Positions 26,945 to 36,854 are shown, counted from the first letter of the stretch. The stretch is DNA of 64,000 nt from Bacillota bacterium (GCA_023392535.1 JAEVYY010000003.1:1-64000); one strand, 5' to 3'. Notes: generated from the sequence alone by a model not told the origin. A program made the numbers and translations.

Positions 26945-27100
26945 AGACTCCTATCTGCGGCAGTATTACCACGTTGTTTTATTTGATTATTATGTATTGT
27001 ATCACAGTTATTTTCCATTCGTAATCAGGAAATTCTTATAGAAGTCCTTTAAAATGGAAAATGAACTTAAGGTTGTAAGTTCGTAAAAATAATCATATAA

Positions 27101-27129
27101 TTGACATAAAAGTCTTGTAAATTGTATAT
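27101..27129 (+). promoter_or_regulatory. Promoter of the orphan solute-binding protein gene
   Basis: TTGACA at 27101-27106 and GTATAT at 27124-27129 are separated by 17 bases. The -10 box sits inside an inverted repeat TTGTAAAT / ATTTACAA (27115-27122, 27130-27137), as expected of a repressor site. Confidence 0.6.
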
Positions 27130-27171
27130 ATTTACAAAATTAATGGTATTTTGTAAAATAAATAATTGCAA
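27130..27171. promoter_or_regulatory. TTTTGTAAA-type motif cluster and AATAATTGCAA element
   Basis: ATTTACAAAAT (27130-27140), ATTTTGTAAAAT (27148-27159) and ATAAATAATTGCAA (27158-27171) are present. The second is found as its exact reverse complement at 32031-32042 and the third, exact, at 32055-32068, both upstream of the Rbs-type transporter. This suggests a shared regulator. Confidence 0.45.
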
Positions 27172-27207
27172 TTTGTATATGATTAATTAAATAATGGAGG
27201 ACATTAT

Positions 27208-28689
27208 GTGAAAATATTAAAAAGAAAAAGTCTACTTGCGATATTATGCATGATAGTAATAGGATGTTTGACTGGTGACAGCTTGGTTTTTATAACAGCG
27301 CCTCAGCCCATTATTGCAGATAAAGTGGCCTATTTTGAAGAAGAAAGAAATGCATTTGGAAATATAACAGCACCTTCAGATTTTGATTGGAAACAATGCG
27401 ACGGGACAGTTCTAAATTTTCTGTTGGAGGATAACATCAATGCTAATATTTTATCCAAGGAAGTAGAAAAATTTACCAATGCTACAGGGATAGAAGTCAA
27501 TATCAAATGCGTGGATTTTAATACCTTAGTGGAAAAAATAAATATGGATTTCATTTCCAAGACGGCTCAGTACGATTTGATCTATGTAGATCCCTATCAG
27601 ACACTGGACCGATTTTCAGATAGTTTGGAAAATCTTTATCTCTATGAAAATAATGATCGTTTACCGCATATTGTGGGTGGTCTTGCCAGCTTCCAGAAAG
27701 AGCATACCTATATCTGCTCTTTTTTTAAGACAAACCAAAAATTATGTGCGATACCATTTGACTCTACCAGTATGATTCTTTTTTTTAGGAAAGATATCTT
27801 TCAAAAATACGGAGAAGAGATGAAACAAGAATTGGGTTTTATACCACAGCCCGGAACGGTATCATTTACATGGGAACAGTATCTGCAGACAGCAGAGTGG
27901 ATTGCCAATAACGTTCCAAAATCAGAGATAAAGTACAGCAGCCTTAATATGTCGGCAAAGCATAATTCTATCTATACTGAATTCTCTAATTTTTTGAGCG
28001 CTTATGGGGGGAGCTTTTTTAAAGAAAGAGATGCCCATTTGTATGGGGTGGATGCAGCAAAAAATCTACAGGCGGATTCAAAAGAATTTCAAAAAGCATT
28101 GTCTGTTTATAAGGAGTACACCAAACTGGCGCCATCTGAAACGGGATTCAACTGGACGCAGGTAACCGAGGCCTTTAAACAGGGTGACGTAGCCATGATG
28201 ATCAATTGGGATGAAAATGCAGCAGCGATTGAGAGTAAGAAAGATTCAGCGGTAGCCGGAAAAGTGGGGTATGGAATCCTCCCCAAGGGAGACACGAGAA
28301 GCGCTTGTATCTATGGGGGATCCGGAATTGGGATCAATTCCTATGCCGGAGAACGTGAAAAGCTGGCAGCGTGGATGTTTATTGTGTGGGCGACCTCTCC
28401 ACAAGTACAATTAGCGACTTTTCTGGGAGAAGAGGGAGGAAATTTACCTACTAGGACAAGCCTGATCAGACTGATAGAAGCAAAATATATGTTTCAACTT
28501 CCGCAGTCTTCTGCCGCAATTCGATCTTTAAAAAAGAATTATGCGTATTACAGACCTAAAATGGGCAAAAATTACGAATTCGAAGAAATCCTGGTGAATC
28601 ATTTATATCAAATGATTCATGAAAATGTAGATGTGGAAACGACAGCGCGGAACATGAAAAATGATTGGGATAAGATAATAAGGGAGTGA
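27208..28689 (+). CDS. Orphan family-1 solute-binding lipoprotein (probable sensor partner)
   Basis: This 493-residue protein has a signal peptide with lipobox VIGC (Cys about residue 20) and a family-1 binding domain (TGIEVNIKCVDFNTLVEKINMDF, DLIYVDPYQTLDRF, SVSFTWEQYLQTAEW-like). It starts at GTG 27208 with GGAGG seven bases upstream. It is directly followed by a kinase and regulator and not by permeases, and the transporter downstream has its own, different binding protein. A sensing role beside the kinase is therefore more likely than import. The ligand is unknown. Confidence 0.8.
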   Translation: MKILKRKSLLAILCMIVIGCLTGDSLVFITAPQPIIADKVAYFEEERNAFGNITAPSDFDWKQCDGTVLNFLLEDNINANILSKEVEKFTNATGIEVNIKCVDFNTLVEKINMDFISKTAQYDLIYVDPYQTLDRFSDSLENLYLYENNDRLPHIVGGLASFQKEHTYICSFFKTNQKLCAIPFDSTSMILFFRKDIFQKYGEEMKQELGFIPQPGTVSFTWEQYLQTAEWIANNVPKSEIKYSSLNMSAKHNSIYTEFSNFLSAYGGSFFKERDAHLYGVDAAKNLQADSKEFQKALSVYKEYTKLAPSETGFNWTQVTEAFKQGDVAMMINWDENAAAIESKKDSAVAGKVGYGILPKGDTRSACIYGGSGIGINSYAGEREKLAAWMFIVWATSPQVQLATFLGEEGGNLPTRTSLIRLIEAKYMFQLPQSSAAIRSLKKNYAYYRPKMGKNYEFEEILVNHLYQMIHENVDVETTARNMKNDWDKIIRE

Positions 28690-28690
28690 A

Positions 28691-30457
28691 ATGAGAATTG
28701 AGAATAAGACATTTAAAGGAAAAACACTGCAACATCAATTACTGATCATGATGTCTGTCTGTATTATTATCCCAATACTTTTTGTAATTTTACTGTTTCA
28801 CAGTGTAAAGGGAATTATCATTCAAAAATACAGTGAGTCAGCACAACAATCCGTCAGGATAGCTGCTTATAATATCGATTATTTATTAGAAGATATTACA
28901 AACATTACCAATTCTATACTTACTAATCATGATACGATGGATGCTTTGAAAAATAACCAAGGAGAGGATTTTCTAGAAAAACTAAAGAGTTTCTATGTAT
29001 CAAGCTTTTATGTGGAAGGAATCTATGTCGAATCTGAAAATGGATATCAATATGTCGGCAGTAATATCGTAGGTGGCGAAGACCGTTTTATTAAAAAGGA
29101 ATTAGAGTTCACCTCTGGTGAAATTGTATGGTTTCCAACCAGAAAGCAAACAGTACAAATTCTAACAGGAAAGCTGGATAAAAGTTATTTTACCTTAGGC
29201 AGAAAAATGATCGATGTGAATTCCCTGAAAGAGTTGGGATACATGAACGTAGCGATTGATGAGTATGTACTCAGGCAGTTCTACAGTACCTTGATGGAAC
29301 CGGGAACACAAGTTTTTATCTGTGATGAAGAGGGCAATGTGATAAGTAATCGGGAGAAAGGATTCGAATTCATATCAAAATCGGAGCACGCGTATTTAAA
29401 TTCTATTTTTTATAGTAAACATACGGGTTATGTAGAGTATGAAGAAGAAGGGGTTCCTTACGTTGCCATTTATTCCAGTTTAAGTCAGAATGACTGGCGT
29501 ATTATTAAAACAGTTCCCAAAAAAATACTGTACGCCGAGATTAATAAGATACAGGACATGGTGCTCATAGGTGCTTTTATGGTCGGAATCGTTATGTTTC
29601 TTGTTTCTTTTGTGTACTCCAAAATGCTTACAAGACCAATTTCTAAAATGATTGGACAGATGGCTGAGGTAGAAGCAGGAAATTTAAATGTTACCGTAGA
29701 TATTCAGACAAATAAAGAAATGTGTGAGCTTGGAAATAGTTTTAATCATATGGTGCAAAGGATCAGACATTTGGTGGATGAGATGGTAAAATCAGAACGT
29801 AATAAAAATGAAATGGAGCTGGAAGTGCTTCATGCCCAGATCAATCCTCATTTTTTATATAATACATTAAATACGATCCGCTTAATGGCTAAGATGAAGG
29901 GGGAAGACAATATCAGCGATGCCGTGGTGGCTTTGGTCAAACTTTTAAGGGTTAGTATTAATATGGGGAAAAGTATGATCAAAGTTAAGGATGAAATCAG
30001 TTATGTGGAGAATTATTTATTGATCCAGAGACTTCGTTTTAATCAACAATTTGAAATCCGATATGAAATACAGAATGAGGCAGAGGAACAATATATACCA
30101 AAGCTCATTTTGCAGCCGATTGTAGAAAATGCATTGATCTATTGCGCAGGGGAACTGGAAGATCGGGGAGAGACTTTGCTCATACGCATTCATTCACGAA
30201 GATTGGAAGATAGGTTTCTCATCATCGTAGAGGATAATGGACCAGGAATGGAGGAGGATGTATTAAGTAATATCTTAAAGGATGAAAAAGATATGGATCG
30301 ATTTAGTACAGTAGGGTTAAATAATGTGAATCAACGGGTAAAATTATATTTTGGGGACGATTACCAGATTCAGATCATTTCTGAAAAAGAGAAGGGGACC
30401 AAAGTGATCATACCAATACCCATCAAAACGGAAGGGGGAGGAACATGTATAAAGTAA
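28691..30457 (+). CDS. YesM-type sensor histidine kinase
   Basis: This 588-residue kinase has an N-terminal helix (about 17-38), a large extracytoplasmic dCache-like domain, a second helix near residue 290-315, HAMP (TRPISKMIGQMAEVEAGNL), His_kinase (NPHFLYNTLNTIR) and HATPase_c (PIVENALIYC, DNGPGM). It starts one base after the binding protein's stop and overlaps the response regulator by 13 bases. The three genes form one translational unit. Confidence 0.94.
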   Translation: MRIENKTFKGKTLQHQLLIMMSVCIIIPILFVILLFHSVKGIIIQKYSESAQQSVRIAAYNIDYLLEDITNITNSILTNHDTMDALKNNQGEDFLEKLKSFYVSSFYVEGIYVESENGYQYVGSNIVGGEDRFIKKELEFTSGEIVWFPTRKQTVQILTGKLDKSYFTLGRKMIDVNSLKELGYMNVAIDEYVLRQFYSTLMEPGTQVFICDEEGNVISNREKGFEFISKSEHAYLNSIFYSKHTGYVEYEEEGVPYVAIYSSLSQNDWRIIKTVPKKILYAEINKIQDMVLIGAFMVGIVMFLVSFVYSKMLTRPISKMIGQMAEVEAGNLNVTVDIQTNKEMCELGNSFNHMVQRIRHLVDEMVKSERNKNEMELEVLHAQINPHFLYNTLNTIRLMAKMKGEDNISDAVVALVKLLRVSINMGKSMIKVKDEISYVENYLLIQRLRFNQQFEIRYEIQNEAEEQYIPKLILQPIVENALIYCAGELEDRGETLLIRIHSRRLEDRFLIIVEDNGPGMEEDVLSNILKDEKDMDRFSTVGLNNVNQRVKLYFGDDYQIQIISEKEKGTKVIIPIPIKTEGGGTCIK

Positions 30458-32013
30458 TGGTAGTCGATGATGAAATGCTGGTAAGAATCGGCATCCGTTC
30501 TATCATGGATTGGAACGAGGCCGGTTTTGAAATTATCGCAGAGGCCAGTAATGGAGAAGCAGCGTACGAGAAATATCTGGCATTAAAGCCACATGTGGTC
30601 ATCACGGATATTAAGATGCCTAAAAAGGATGGAATATGGCTCACAGGAAAGATCAAAGAAAACAATCCGGATACAGAAGTAATCATCCTCACTTGCTATG
30701 ATGACTTTCATTATGCGAGAGAAGCATTGAAATACAAAGTAAGTAATTATATTCTAAAGGTAGAAATGGAACAACAGGAAATTTGCGATATCATGAAGAA
30801 TATCAGGGAGAATTTGGATAAGAAAAGTAATTACATACAATCGGAACATGAAAATAAAGAGATCAACAAACGCAAGCAGCAGGAGTATTTACTTGCCCTG
30901 CTTTTGGACGAACGAAAATCCATTGATACGATTCATGATCATTTCACAAAAAACCAATTGCAGTGGAATGCTCATCGGTATTGCTTGATTCAGTTTGATT
31001 TTAAAACAAGTCTCAATGACCGGACATATACCAAAGAGAATATTAGCAATATAATATCGGCATGTATGGAGCTGGTATGGAACAAGTTCAACGATAAAAA
31101 TTACATCTGTTTTGCGAAGCCGTTCGGAAAAACGATCACCCTTTTTTTAATGGCAGGTGAGTTAGGAGAAATGCAATTAAAAAACGAAATCGTATCGCTT
31201 AAGAAATCATTGAAGCAATACTTAAATATCGAAGTCAAAAGTGCCAGTACGCCGATTATGAATAGTATAGAACAAATGAGGACACAGGTAGAATGGCTTT
31301 TTCGAGCTGCAGATTTATTATTTTATGTGGAAAAGGGAGGTCACCTTGATTATGAGGAGAGGAAACAAAAACAGGAGCAGAAATACAGCCATGACTTAGT
31401 AAAAGAAATAGGTAGGGATATAGAAAAAAATGATGAAAACAGCATCTGTGAAAGATTACAGGGAATGAAAAAAGAATTTTTGAATGCAAAAACCTCATCT
31501 TTTGACATGAAATATCTAATGGCTCAATTCATCAGCGATATGAATAAATATTTTGAAAATTATCTTGGAAAAAGAGCAGAGAATCTAAAAATACAACAAG
31601 AGATTATGCAGGTTGAAGATTTTTTTGAAATGATGGAGATCGTGGAAACTTATCTTTGTTCCATGCGTAATTCTTTCTTAGATTATGGGGCAGATAATTC
31701 GCATTTTCTAATAGAGAAAGCAGTACATTATATAGAAGATAATTATAAGGACAAGCTCTTACTGGAAGATGTGGCAGGATATGTAGGAATTTCTAAATAT
31801 TATTTTTCTTATTTGTTCAAAAAAGAGAAGGCGATTAATTTTACATCATATATCAACAAAGTTAGAATCGATAAGGCAATCGATTTATTAAAGAATCCCC
31901 AAATTACGGTAAATCAGATTTATGAAGAGGTCGGTTTTAATGATCAACAATACTTTAGTAAAACTTTTAAAAAGTATACGGGTATGACAGTGACAGAATA
32001 CAGAGCAAGATAA
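30445..32013 (+). CDS. AraC-type response regulator, full-length YesN class
   Basis: This 522-residue regulator has a receiver domain at residues 3-120 (phosphoacceptor in VVITDIKMP, D55), a long middle region of mixed helices (about 130-400) and a C-terminal AraC double HTH (YISKYYFSYLFKKEKAINFTSYI to DQQYFSKTFKKYTGMTVTEYR). It starts inside the kinase gene with GGGGGAGG upstream. It probably activates the transporter genes directly after it. Confidence 0.94.
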   Translation: MYKVMVVDDEMLVRIGIRSIMDWNEAGFEIIAEASNGEAAYEKYLALKPHVVITDIKMPKKDGIWLTGKIKENNPDTEVIILTCYDDFHYAREALKYKVSNYILKVEMEQQEICDIMKNIRENLDKKSNYIQSEHENKEINKRKQQEYLLALLLDERKSIDTIHDHFTKNQLQWNAHRYCLIQFDFKTSLNDRTYTKENISNIISACMELVWNKFNDKNYICFAKPFGKTITLFLMAGELGEMQLKNEIVSLKKSLKQYLNIEVKSASTPIMNSIEQMRTQVEWLFRAADLLFYVEKGGHLDYEERKQKQEQKYSHDLVKEIGRDIEKNDENSICERLQGMKKEFLNAKTSSFDMKYLMAQFISDMNKYFENYLGKRAENLKIQQEIMQVEDFFEMMEIVETYLCSMRNSFLDYGADNSHFLIEKAVHYIEDNYKDKLLLEDVAGYVGISKYYFSYLFKKEKAINFTSYINKVRIDKAIDLLKNPQITVNQIYEEVGFNDQQYFSKTFKKYTGMTVTEYRAR

Positions 32014-32030
32014 AACAAAAAAATCACTAG

Positions 32031-32068
32031 ATTTTACAAAATAATAAAAGAAGTATAAATAATTGCAA
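32031..32068. promoter_or_regulatory. Elements shared with the upstream sensor promoter
   Basis: ATTTTACAAAAT (32031-32042) and ATAAATAATTGCAA (32055-32068) repeat elements found at 27148-27171. They lie upstream of a possible promoter TTATTG-N17-TATATT (about 32099-32127) in front of the ABC genes. Confidence 0.4.
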
Positions 32069-32086
32069 AATAGTGCAAAAAGTCAG

Positions 32087-32119
32087 AAGGAATCTTTCTT
32101 ATTGAGAGATTCTTTTTTT
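32087..32119 (+). terminator. Terminator after the response regulator gene
   Basis: A 12-bp stem (AAGGAATCTTTC / GAGAGATTCTTT, two G-U pairs), a five-base loop and a T run. It lies between the regulator and the transporter, so the transporter needs its own promoter or an antitermination event. Confidence 0.75.
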
Positions 32120-32179
32120 GCTATATTGTATTCACAGAAAGAAAAAAGGTATCGGTGAGGAAAGACGGAAGGGAGAACA

Positions 32180-33667
32180 ATGAAAGCGGAGATGAAATTA
32201 AGTGTCAAGGGAATCGAAAAATCATTTCCTGGTGTTAAAGCACTGGATGGTATCGAATTTTCTGTCAGAAAAGGAACCGTACACGCTTTATGTGGCGAAA
32301 ATGGAGCAGGAAAATCAACCTTAATGAAGATCATAAATGGCATCTACAAACCGGATGCAGGGCAGATCTTTATCGATGAAAAACCTGTTAAAATACAGAA
32401 TCCGATTCAGGCAATGCAATTAGGTATTGCAATGATTGCACAAGAATTAAACTATGTTCCTGAAATGTCAATTGAAGAGAATTTGTTTTTGGGAAGACTA
32501 CCAGTCACAAAATTTGGAAATGTGGACTGGAAATTATTAAGAAAGCAGACTTTGGATTTTCTGAAAGCAGAAGGACTTCCGTATAGACCTGATCAAAAAT
32601 TAAAGACGCTGACGGTCTCGGATATACAAATGTTGGAAATCATCAAAGCGATTTCCAATAACGCGCAGATCATAGTCATGGATGAACCAACTTCAGCAAT
32701 TACGCAACGAGAAGTAGAGATGTTATTTGAAAAGATCAAAGTCTTAAAGAAAAATGGCGTGAGTATTGTCTACATATCTCATAAGCTGGATGAAGTGTTT
32801 CAGATAGCAGATGATATTACCGTTCTACGAGATGGCAGCGTAATCGAAAGTCATCCTGCAAATGAAGTGGATATGGATACCGTTATATCTCTTATGGTAG
32901 GCAGGAAAATGGATCAGATCTATCCCAAAGAAGAAGTATCTATTGGTAAAAAAATGTTGGAAGTATCCGGCTTCTCCAGTAAGGGATCCTTTCAGAATAT
33001 CAATTTTTACATTAGAGAAGGAGAAATCATAGGCTTTGCAGGTCTTGTCGGTGCAGGAAGAACGGAAGTGATGAGGGCGCTATTTGGTCTGGATGAGTAT
33101 GAGGAAGGGGAAATAAAGCTGAGGGATAAGCCTGTAACGATACGGAATGTACGGGATAGTATCCGTAATAAGATGGTTATGTTGTCAGAGGACAGAAGAA
33201 GATATGGGATTATTCCTATTCGTAGTGTCATGGAAAATGCAAGTATTTCCAGTTTAGAAAAAATAATATATGGTGGGTATACCCATGAAGCGAAAGAAAG
33301 AGAACTGGTATCCTCGTATTTTGAAAAAATGCATGTGAAAACGCCTACGTTACAGACATCCATTCAATCCTTAAGTGGAGGAAATCAGCAAAAAGTACTT
33401 TTGGCAAAATGGATGCTCAGAGATCCGGATGTTTTAATTATGGATGAACCAACAAGAGGAATCGATGTTGGTGCAAAATTTGAAATTTATAAGCTTATGT
33501 CCGATTTGGCTAAACAAAACAGAGCGGTTATCATGGTATCTTCCGAATTGCCGGAACTGATCGGCATGTGTGATCGAATTTACATTATGAATCAGGGAAA
33601 GATTGCAGGAGAATTATCCAAAAAAGAATTCAGTCAGGAAGCAATCATGAAGTTTGCCACAAAATAA
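32180..33667 (+). CDS. Sugar ABC transporter ATP-binding protein (RbsA/MglA type)
   Basis: This 495-residue protein contains two ABC domains. The first has Walker A GENGAGKST (about 38-46) and signature LTVSDIQM. The second has the degenerate Walker A GLVGAGRTE (about 286-294) and signature LSGGNQQK, as in RbsA and MglA. It powers a monosaccharide importer with the following permease and binding protein. A weak GAGAACA site precedes the ATG. Confidence 0.94.
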   Translation: MKAEMKLSVKGIEKSFPGVKALDGIEFSVRKGTVHALCGENGAGKSTLMKIINGIYKPDAGQIFIDEKPVKIQNPIQAMQLGIAMIAQELNYVPEMSIEENLFLGRLPVTKFGNVDWKLLRKQTLDFLKAEGLPYRPDQKLKTLTVSDIQMLEIIKAISNNAQIIVMDEPTSAITQREVEMLFEKIKVLKKNGVSIVYISHKLDEVFQIADDITVLRDGSVIESHPANEVDMDTVISLMVGRKMDQIYPKEEVSIGKKMLEVSGFSSKGSFQNINFYIREGEIIGFAGLVGAGRTEVMRALFGLDEYEEGEIKLRDKPVTIRNVRDSIRNKMVMLSEDRRRYGIIPIRSVMENASISSLEKIIYGGYTHEAKERELVSSYFEKMHVKTPTLQTSIQSLSGGNQQKVLLAKWMLRDPDVLIMDEPTRGIDVGAKFEIYKLMSDLAKQNRAVIMVSSELPELIGMCDRIYIMNQGKIAGELSKKEFSQEAIMKFATK

Positions 33668-33683
33668 AACAGGAGACGATAAG

Positions 33684-34673
33684 ATGAGAACAAAATTAAC
33701 TAAAAATAATCAGATCATGGAAAAATACTCCATTTTCGTTGTGCTATTGGCAATGACAATTGTCTGTAGTTTTCTGAATAAGAATTTTCTATCTTTTAAT
33801 AATATTACGAATATTATGAAGCAGCTAGCGGTTGGAACCATTTTGGCATATGGTGAGATGCTTTTGATCATAAGCGGAATGCTGGATCTTTCTTCTGGCG
33901 CAGTGCTTGCTCTTTCCGGTGTTTTTTCCGTAAGTACCTATAAATCGACGGATTCCTTATTGCTTGCATTTATAGTGGCTATATTGGTGGCTGTTGTATG
34001 CAATCTGGTCAATGCTTTGATGGTTACTAATTTTAAGACTCCTCCTTTTATTGCAACTTTGGCGATGCAAATGGTGGCAAGGGGAATCGCTCTCTTTTTT
34101 ACCAAAGGTCAAAATATTCTTCAGTTAGACAGATATGTGATATTCGGACAGGGATCATGGGGACCAATTCCAATATCGATCCTAATAACGGTGATTATTA
34201 CGATCGCTATCTGGTATTTGTTAAAGCATACAAGATTTGGACGTTCTTTATACGCAATTGGTGGAAATGAGGAGGCCTCTATAGCATCGGGAATTCCTGT
34301 CATGAAGAATAAGTACCTTGTATTTATCATGAATGGCGTGTTAGTGGGGATAGCAGGGGTTCTGTTTATGTCACGTGTCAACGCAGGTCTTCCCAATGGC
34401 GCAGTTGGGTATGAAATGGAAGGATTGACCGCCGCCATTGTAGGTGGAACCAGCTTTTCCGGAGGAGTGGGGACCACGATGGGCACACTGGCAGGAGCCT
34501 TTATTATCGGTTGCCTGAATAATATCATGAATCTGACAGGAGTGGATTCCTATATACAACAGATTGTAAAAGGAGTCATAATTGCGGTAGCCGTTATCTG
34601 GGATATCCAGTCGAAATCGAAAAAGAAGACCAAATTAATTTTAGTCGATGAAACAAAGAAGAGTAATTCTTAA
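33684..34673 (+). CDS. Sugar ABC transporter permease (RbsC type)
   Basis: This 329-residue polytopic membrane protein has eight to ten helices and the BPD_transp_2 pattern (NRNILRQ-like SFNNITNIMKQLAVGTILAYGEMLLIISGMLDLSSGAV; ALYAIGGNEEASIASGIPV). ATG 33684 with CAGGAGA upstream is chosen over the earlier start at 33654, which overlaps the ATPase gene. It is the only permease of the locus, as expected for a homodimeric Rbs-type channel. Confidence 0.94.
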   Translation: MRTKLTKNNQIMEKYSIFVVLLAMTIVCSFLNKNFLSFNNITNIMKQLAVGTILAYGEMLLIISGMLDLSSGAVLALSGVFSVSTYKSTDSLLLAFIVAILVAVVCNLVNALMVTNFKTPPFIATLAMQMVARGIALFFTKGQNILQLDRYVIFGQGSWGPIPISILITVIITIAIWYLLKHTRFGRSLYAIGGNEEASIASGIPVMKNKYLVFIMNGVLVGIAGVLFMSRVNAGLPNGAVGYEMEGLTAAIVGGTSFSGGVGTTMGTLAGAFIIGCLNNIMNLTGVDSYIQQIVKGVIIAVAVIWDIQSKSKKKTKLILVDETKKSNS

Positions 34674-34745
34674 ATGTAATAATTTATTTAAAATTATTTA
34701 CATAGAAGGCAAAAAGCAAAAAATGTGAAGGGAAGGTTAACAAGT

Positions 34746-35792
34746 ATGAAAAAGAAAGTAATCAGTATCTTAGTGGGGACAGCACTGATGGCAACGTTAT
34801 TGACAGGTTGTGGAAACTCTGGAAAAACAGAAACAGTCAATACAGATACCTCCAAGGAAGAGACAGCAAACGAGGAAGTGGAGACTGCAAAGACAGAGGA
34901 TGAAAAAGAATATCGTGTGGCTTATATAGCAAGAGCACAATCCGATTCCTTTGCAGCCTGGCTGGCAAATGAAATGATGGCTGCCGCTGAGGAATATCCA
35001 GATATTACATTAGATGTTTTTGATGGGCAGGCAGATGATGAAAAAGAGAACGCAGCAATTGAGAATGCCATCACCAATGGGTATGATGCCATCATCGTAC
35101 AGCCTAATAATGGGGAAGCACAAAGACCTTATGTTGTTAAGATCGTTGAGAGCGGTATCATTGCTATTACCACAAATGCTCGTATCGATGGCATTGAAGG
35201 GGCGTCTTCCGTGGATGCTGATCCTTATGCACAAGCAGCGGTAAACGCAAAAGCAGCATTGGAGCAGATACCTGAAAATGCTAAAGTGGTAGTTCTAAAT
35301 GGACCTTCTGGAAACTTCCATGCGGATGAAAGAAGAAAAGCATGGCAGGCAGAATTTTTTGATAAACGTACAGATGTAGAAATCGTGGGCGAACAGATCG
35401 CTAACTGGAACAAGGATGAAGCAGTGCAATATATGGAAGACTGGGTTACCTCTAATGGTAAGATCGATGCAATCATATCCATGAATGATAATATGGCTGC
35501 AGGCGCCCTCGAAGTAGTTGCTGGAAAAGAAGAATTTAAAGATATACTATCCTATGGGGTGGATGGTACAGCAGAAGCTTGTCTGTTGATCCAGGAAGGA
35601 ACCATGACTTCAACGTGTCTACAATCAGCTATTGATCTAGCTGCTTTGAATATGGAAACCGTACACAAATTATTAACAGGAGAAGAGACTCAGATCGATA
35701 CGGATATCGATGCACCTTTGATTACAAAAGAGAATGCTCCTGAATATGTGGAGATGTATAAATCAAGAGGTCTGATTTTAAATAATAACTAA
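34746..35792 (+). CDS. Sugar-binding lipoprotein (RbsB type, periplasmic-binding family 4)
   Basis: This 348-residue protein has a signal peptide ending in lipobox LTGC (about residue 22), an acidic linker and a type I periplasmic-binding fold (YRVAYIARAQSDSFAAWLANEMMAAAEE, DAIIVQPNNGEAQ, AIISMNDNMAAGALEVV). It captures the sugar for the RbsA/C pair. ATG 34746 has GGGAAGG upstream and gives the cleaner signal peptide. A GTG at 34725 is the alternative. Confidence 0.93.
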   Translation: MKKKVISILVGTALMATLLTGCGNSGKTETVNTDTSKEETANEEVETAKTEDEKEYRVAYIARAQSDSFAAWLANEMMAAAEEYPDITLDVFDGQADDEKENAAIENAITNGYDAIIVQPNNGEAQRPYVVKIVESGIIAITTNARIDGIEGASSVDADPYAQAAVNAKAALEQIPENAKVVVLNGPSGNFHADERRKAWQAEFFDKRTDVEIVGEQIANWNKDEAVQYMEDWVTSNGKIDAIISMNDNMAAGALEVVAGKEEFKDILSYGVDGTAEACLLIQEGTMTSTCLQSAIDLAALNMETVHKLLTGEETQIDTDIDAPLITKENAPEYVEMYKSRGLILNNN

Positions 35793-35807
35793 AAGAGAGG
35801 TGATTTT

Positions 35808-36854
35808 GTGGAAGGCACAATGAAAACAGCTGTCATGACTGATATCATGCAGGTAGAAATTCAACAAAGACCGATCCCAATACCTGCGGACAATGAAGTA
35901 CTTGTAAAAGTGGAAAATGTGGGAATATGTGGATCTGATTTGCATTATTATGAATCCGGAAGAATTGGGAATTTTATGGTAGAGCCACCTTTTGTATTAG
36001 GCCATGAAGCGGGTGGAACAGTAGTGGAAGTAGGAAAAGAAGTAACGAGTCTTAAAGTTGGTGATAAAGTGGCAATGGAACCTGGAAAGACATGCGGAGA
36101 ATGTGAATTCTGCAAAGCGGGTAAATACAATTTATGTAACGATGTCATTTTCTTTGCAACACCACCGGTAGATGGCGTATTTCAAGAATATGTAGCGCAC
36201 GAAGCCTCGCTCTGTTTTAAACTTCCTTCTACTATGAGCACTTTGGAAGGTGCCCTGATGGAACCGTTAGCAGTCGGTCTGCATGCGGCAATGCAGGGAA
36301 ATGCCCATATTGGTCAGACCGCAGTGGTGACTGGAGCAGGTTGTATTGGACTAGTCACAGTGCTGGCACTGAAGGCAATGGGTGTATCAAAAGTATATGT
36401 AATAGATGTTGTGGAAAAACGACTCGAAAAAGCATTGGAAATTGGGGCAGATGGAATCATAAATGGAAAAGATACGGATGCTGTAAAAAGTATCATGGAC
36501 TTGACAGAAGGAAAGGGTTGTGATCTCGGCATTGAAACAGCGGGAACGCAGATTACTGCCACACAACTGATTCGTATGGCGAAAAAAGGTTCTTCCATTG
36601 TATTGGTAGGTTATAGTGCAAGTGGAGAGGTGACCTTGCCAATCGGAATGGCATTAGATAAAGAGCTGACTTTTAAGACCGTATTCCGTTACAGAAACAT
36701 CTATCCGATGGCCATTGAAGCTGTTTCCAGTGGAAAAATTGATATTAAGAAGATCGTAACCAATTCTTTTAAGCTGGATGATATAAAAAACGCAATGGAT
36801 TCCTGTTTAAAGAACAAAGCGGATATTGTAAAAGGCGTTATTGAGATGTGCTGA
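35808..36854 (+). CDS. Zinc-dependent medium-chain dehydrogenase (sorbitol/L-iditol dehydrogenase type)
   Basis: This 348-residue enzyme oxidises a polyol or sugar alcohol to a ketose with NAD(P)+. Catalytic-zinc residues lie in NVGICGSDLHYYESG and GHEAGG. The structural zinc loop CGECEFCKAGKYNLC has all four cysteines. The Rossmann motif is VTGAGCIGLV. GTG start 35808 with AAGAGAGG seven bases upstream. It sits in the transporter operon, so the imported substrate is probably a polyol or is reached through one. Confidence 0.9.
   Translation: MEGTMKTAVMTDIMQVEIQQRPIPIPADNEVLVKVENVGICGSDLHYYESGRIGNFMVEPPFVLGHEAGGTVVEVGKEVTSLKVGDKVAMEPGKTCGECEFCKAGKYNLCNDVIFFATPPVDGVFQEYVAHEASLCFKLPSTMSTLEGALMEPLAVGLHAAMQGNAHIGQTAVVTGAGCIGLVTVLALKAMGVSKVYVIDVVEKRLEKALEIGADGIINGKDTDAVKSIMDLTEGKGCDLGIETAGTQITATQLIRMAKKGSSIVLVGYSASGEVTLPIGMALDKELTFKTVFRYRNIYPMAIEAVSSGKIDIKKIVTNSFKLDDIKNAMDSCLKNKADIVKGVIEMC

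Larger units (their letters stand above)
26945..27207. other. Intergenic region before the sensor locus
   Basis: The stretch is AT-rich and contains the promoter of the orphan binding-protein gene and a cluster of TTTTGTAAA-type motifs (27115-27171). No ORF was recognised. Confidence 0.6.

Noticed and set aside
33007..33363. Long antisense reading frame in the RbsA-type gene
   Set aside because: It is a mirror of a strongly conserved coding region, with no site or family resemblance. The same holds for antisense frames at 15848-16258 and 22777-23103.
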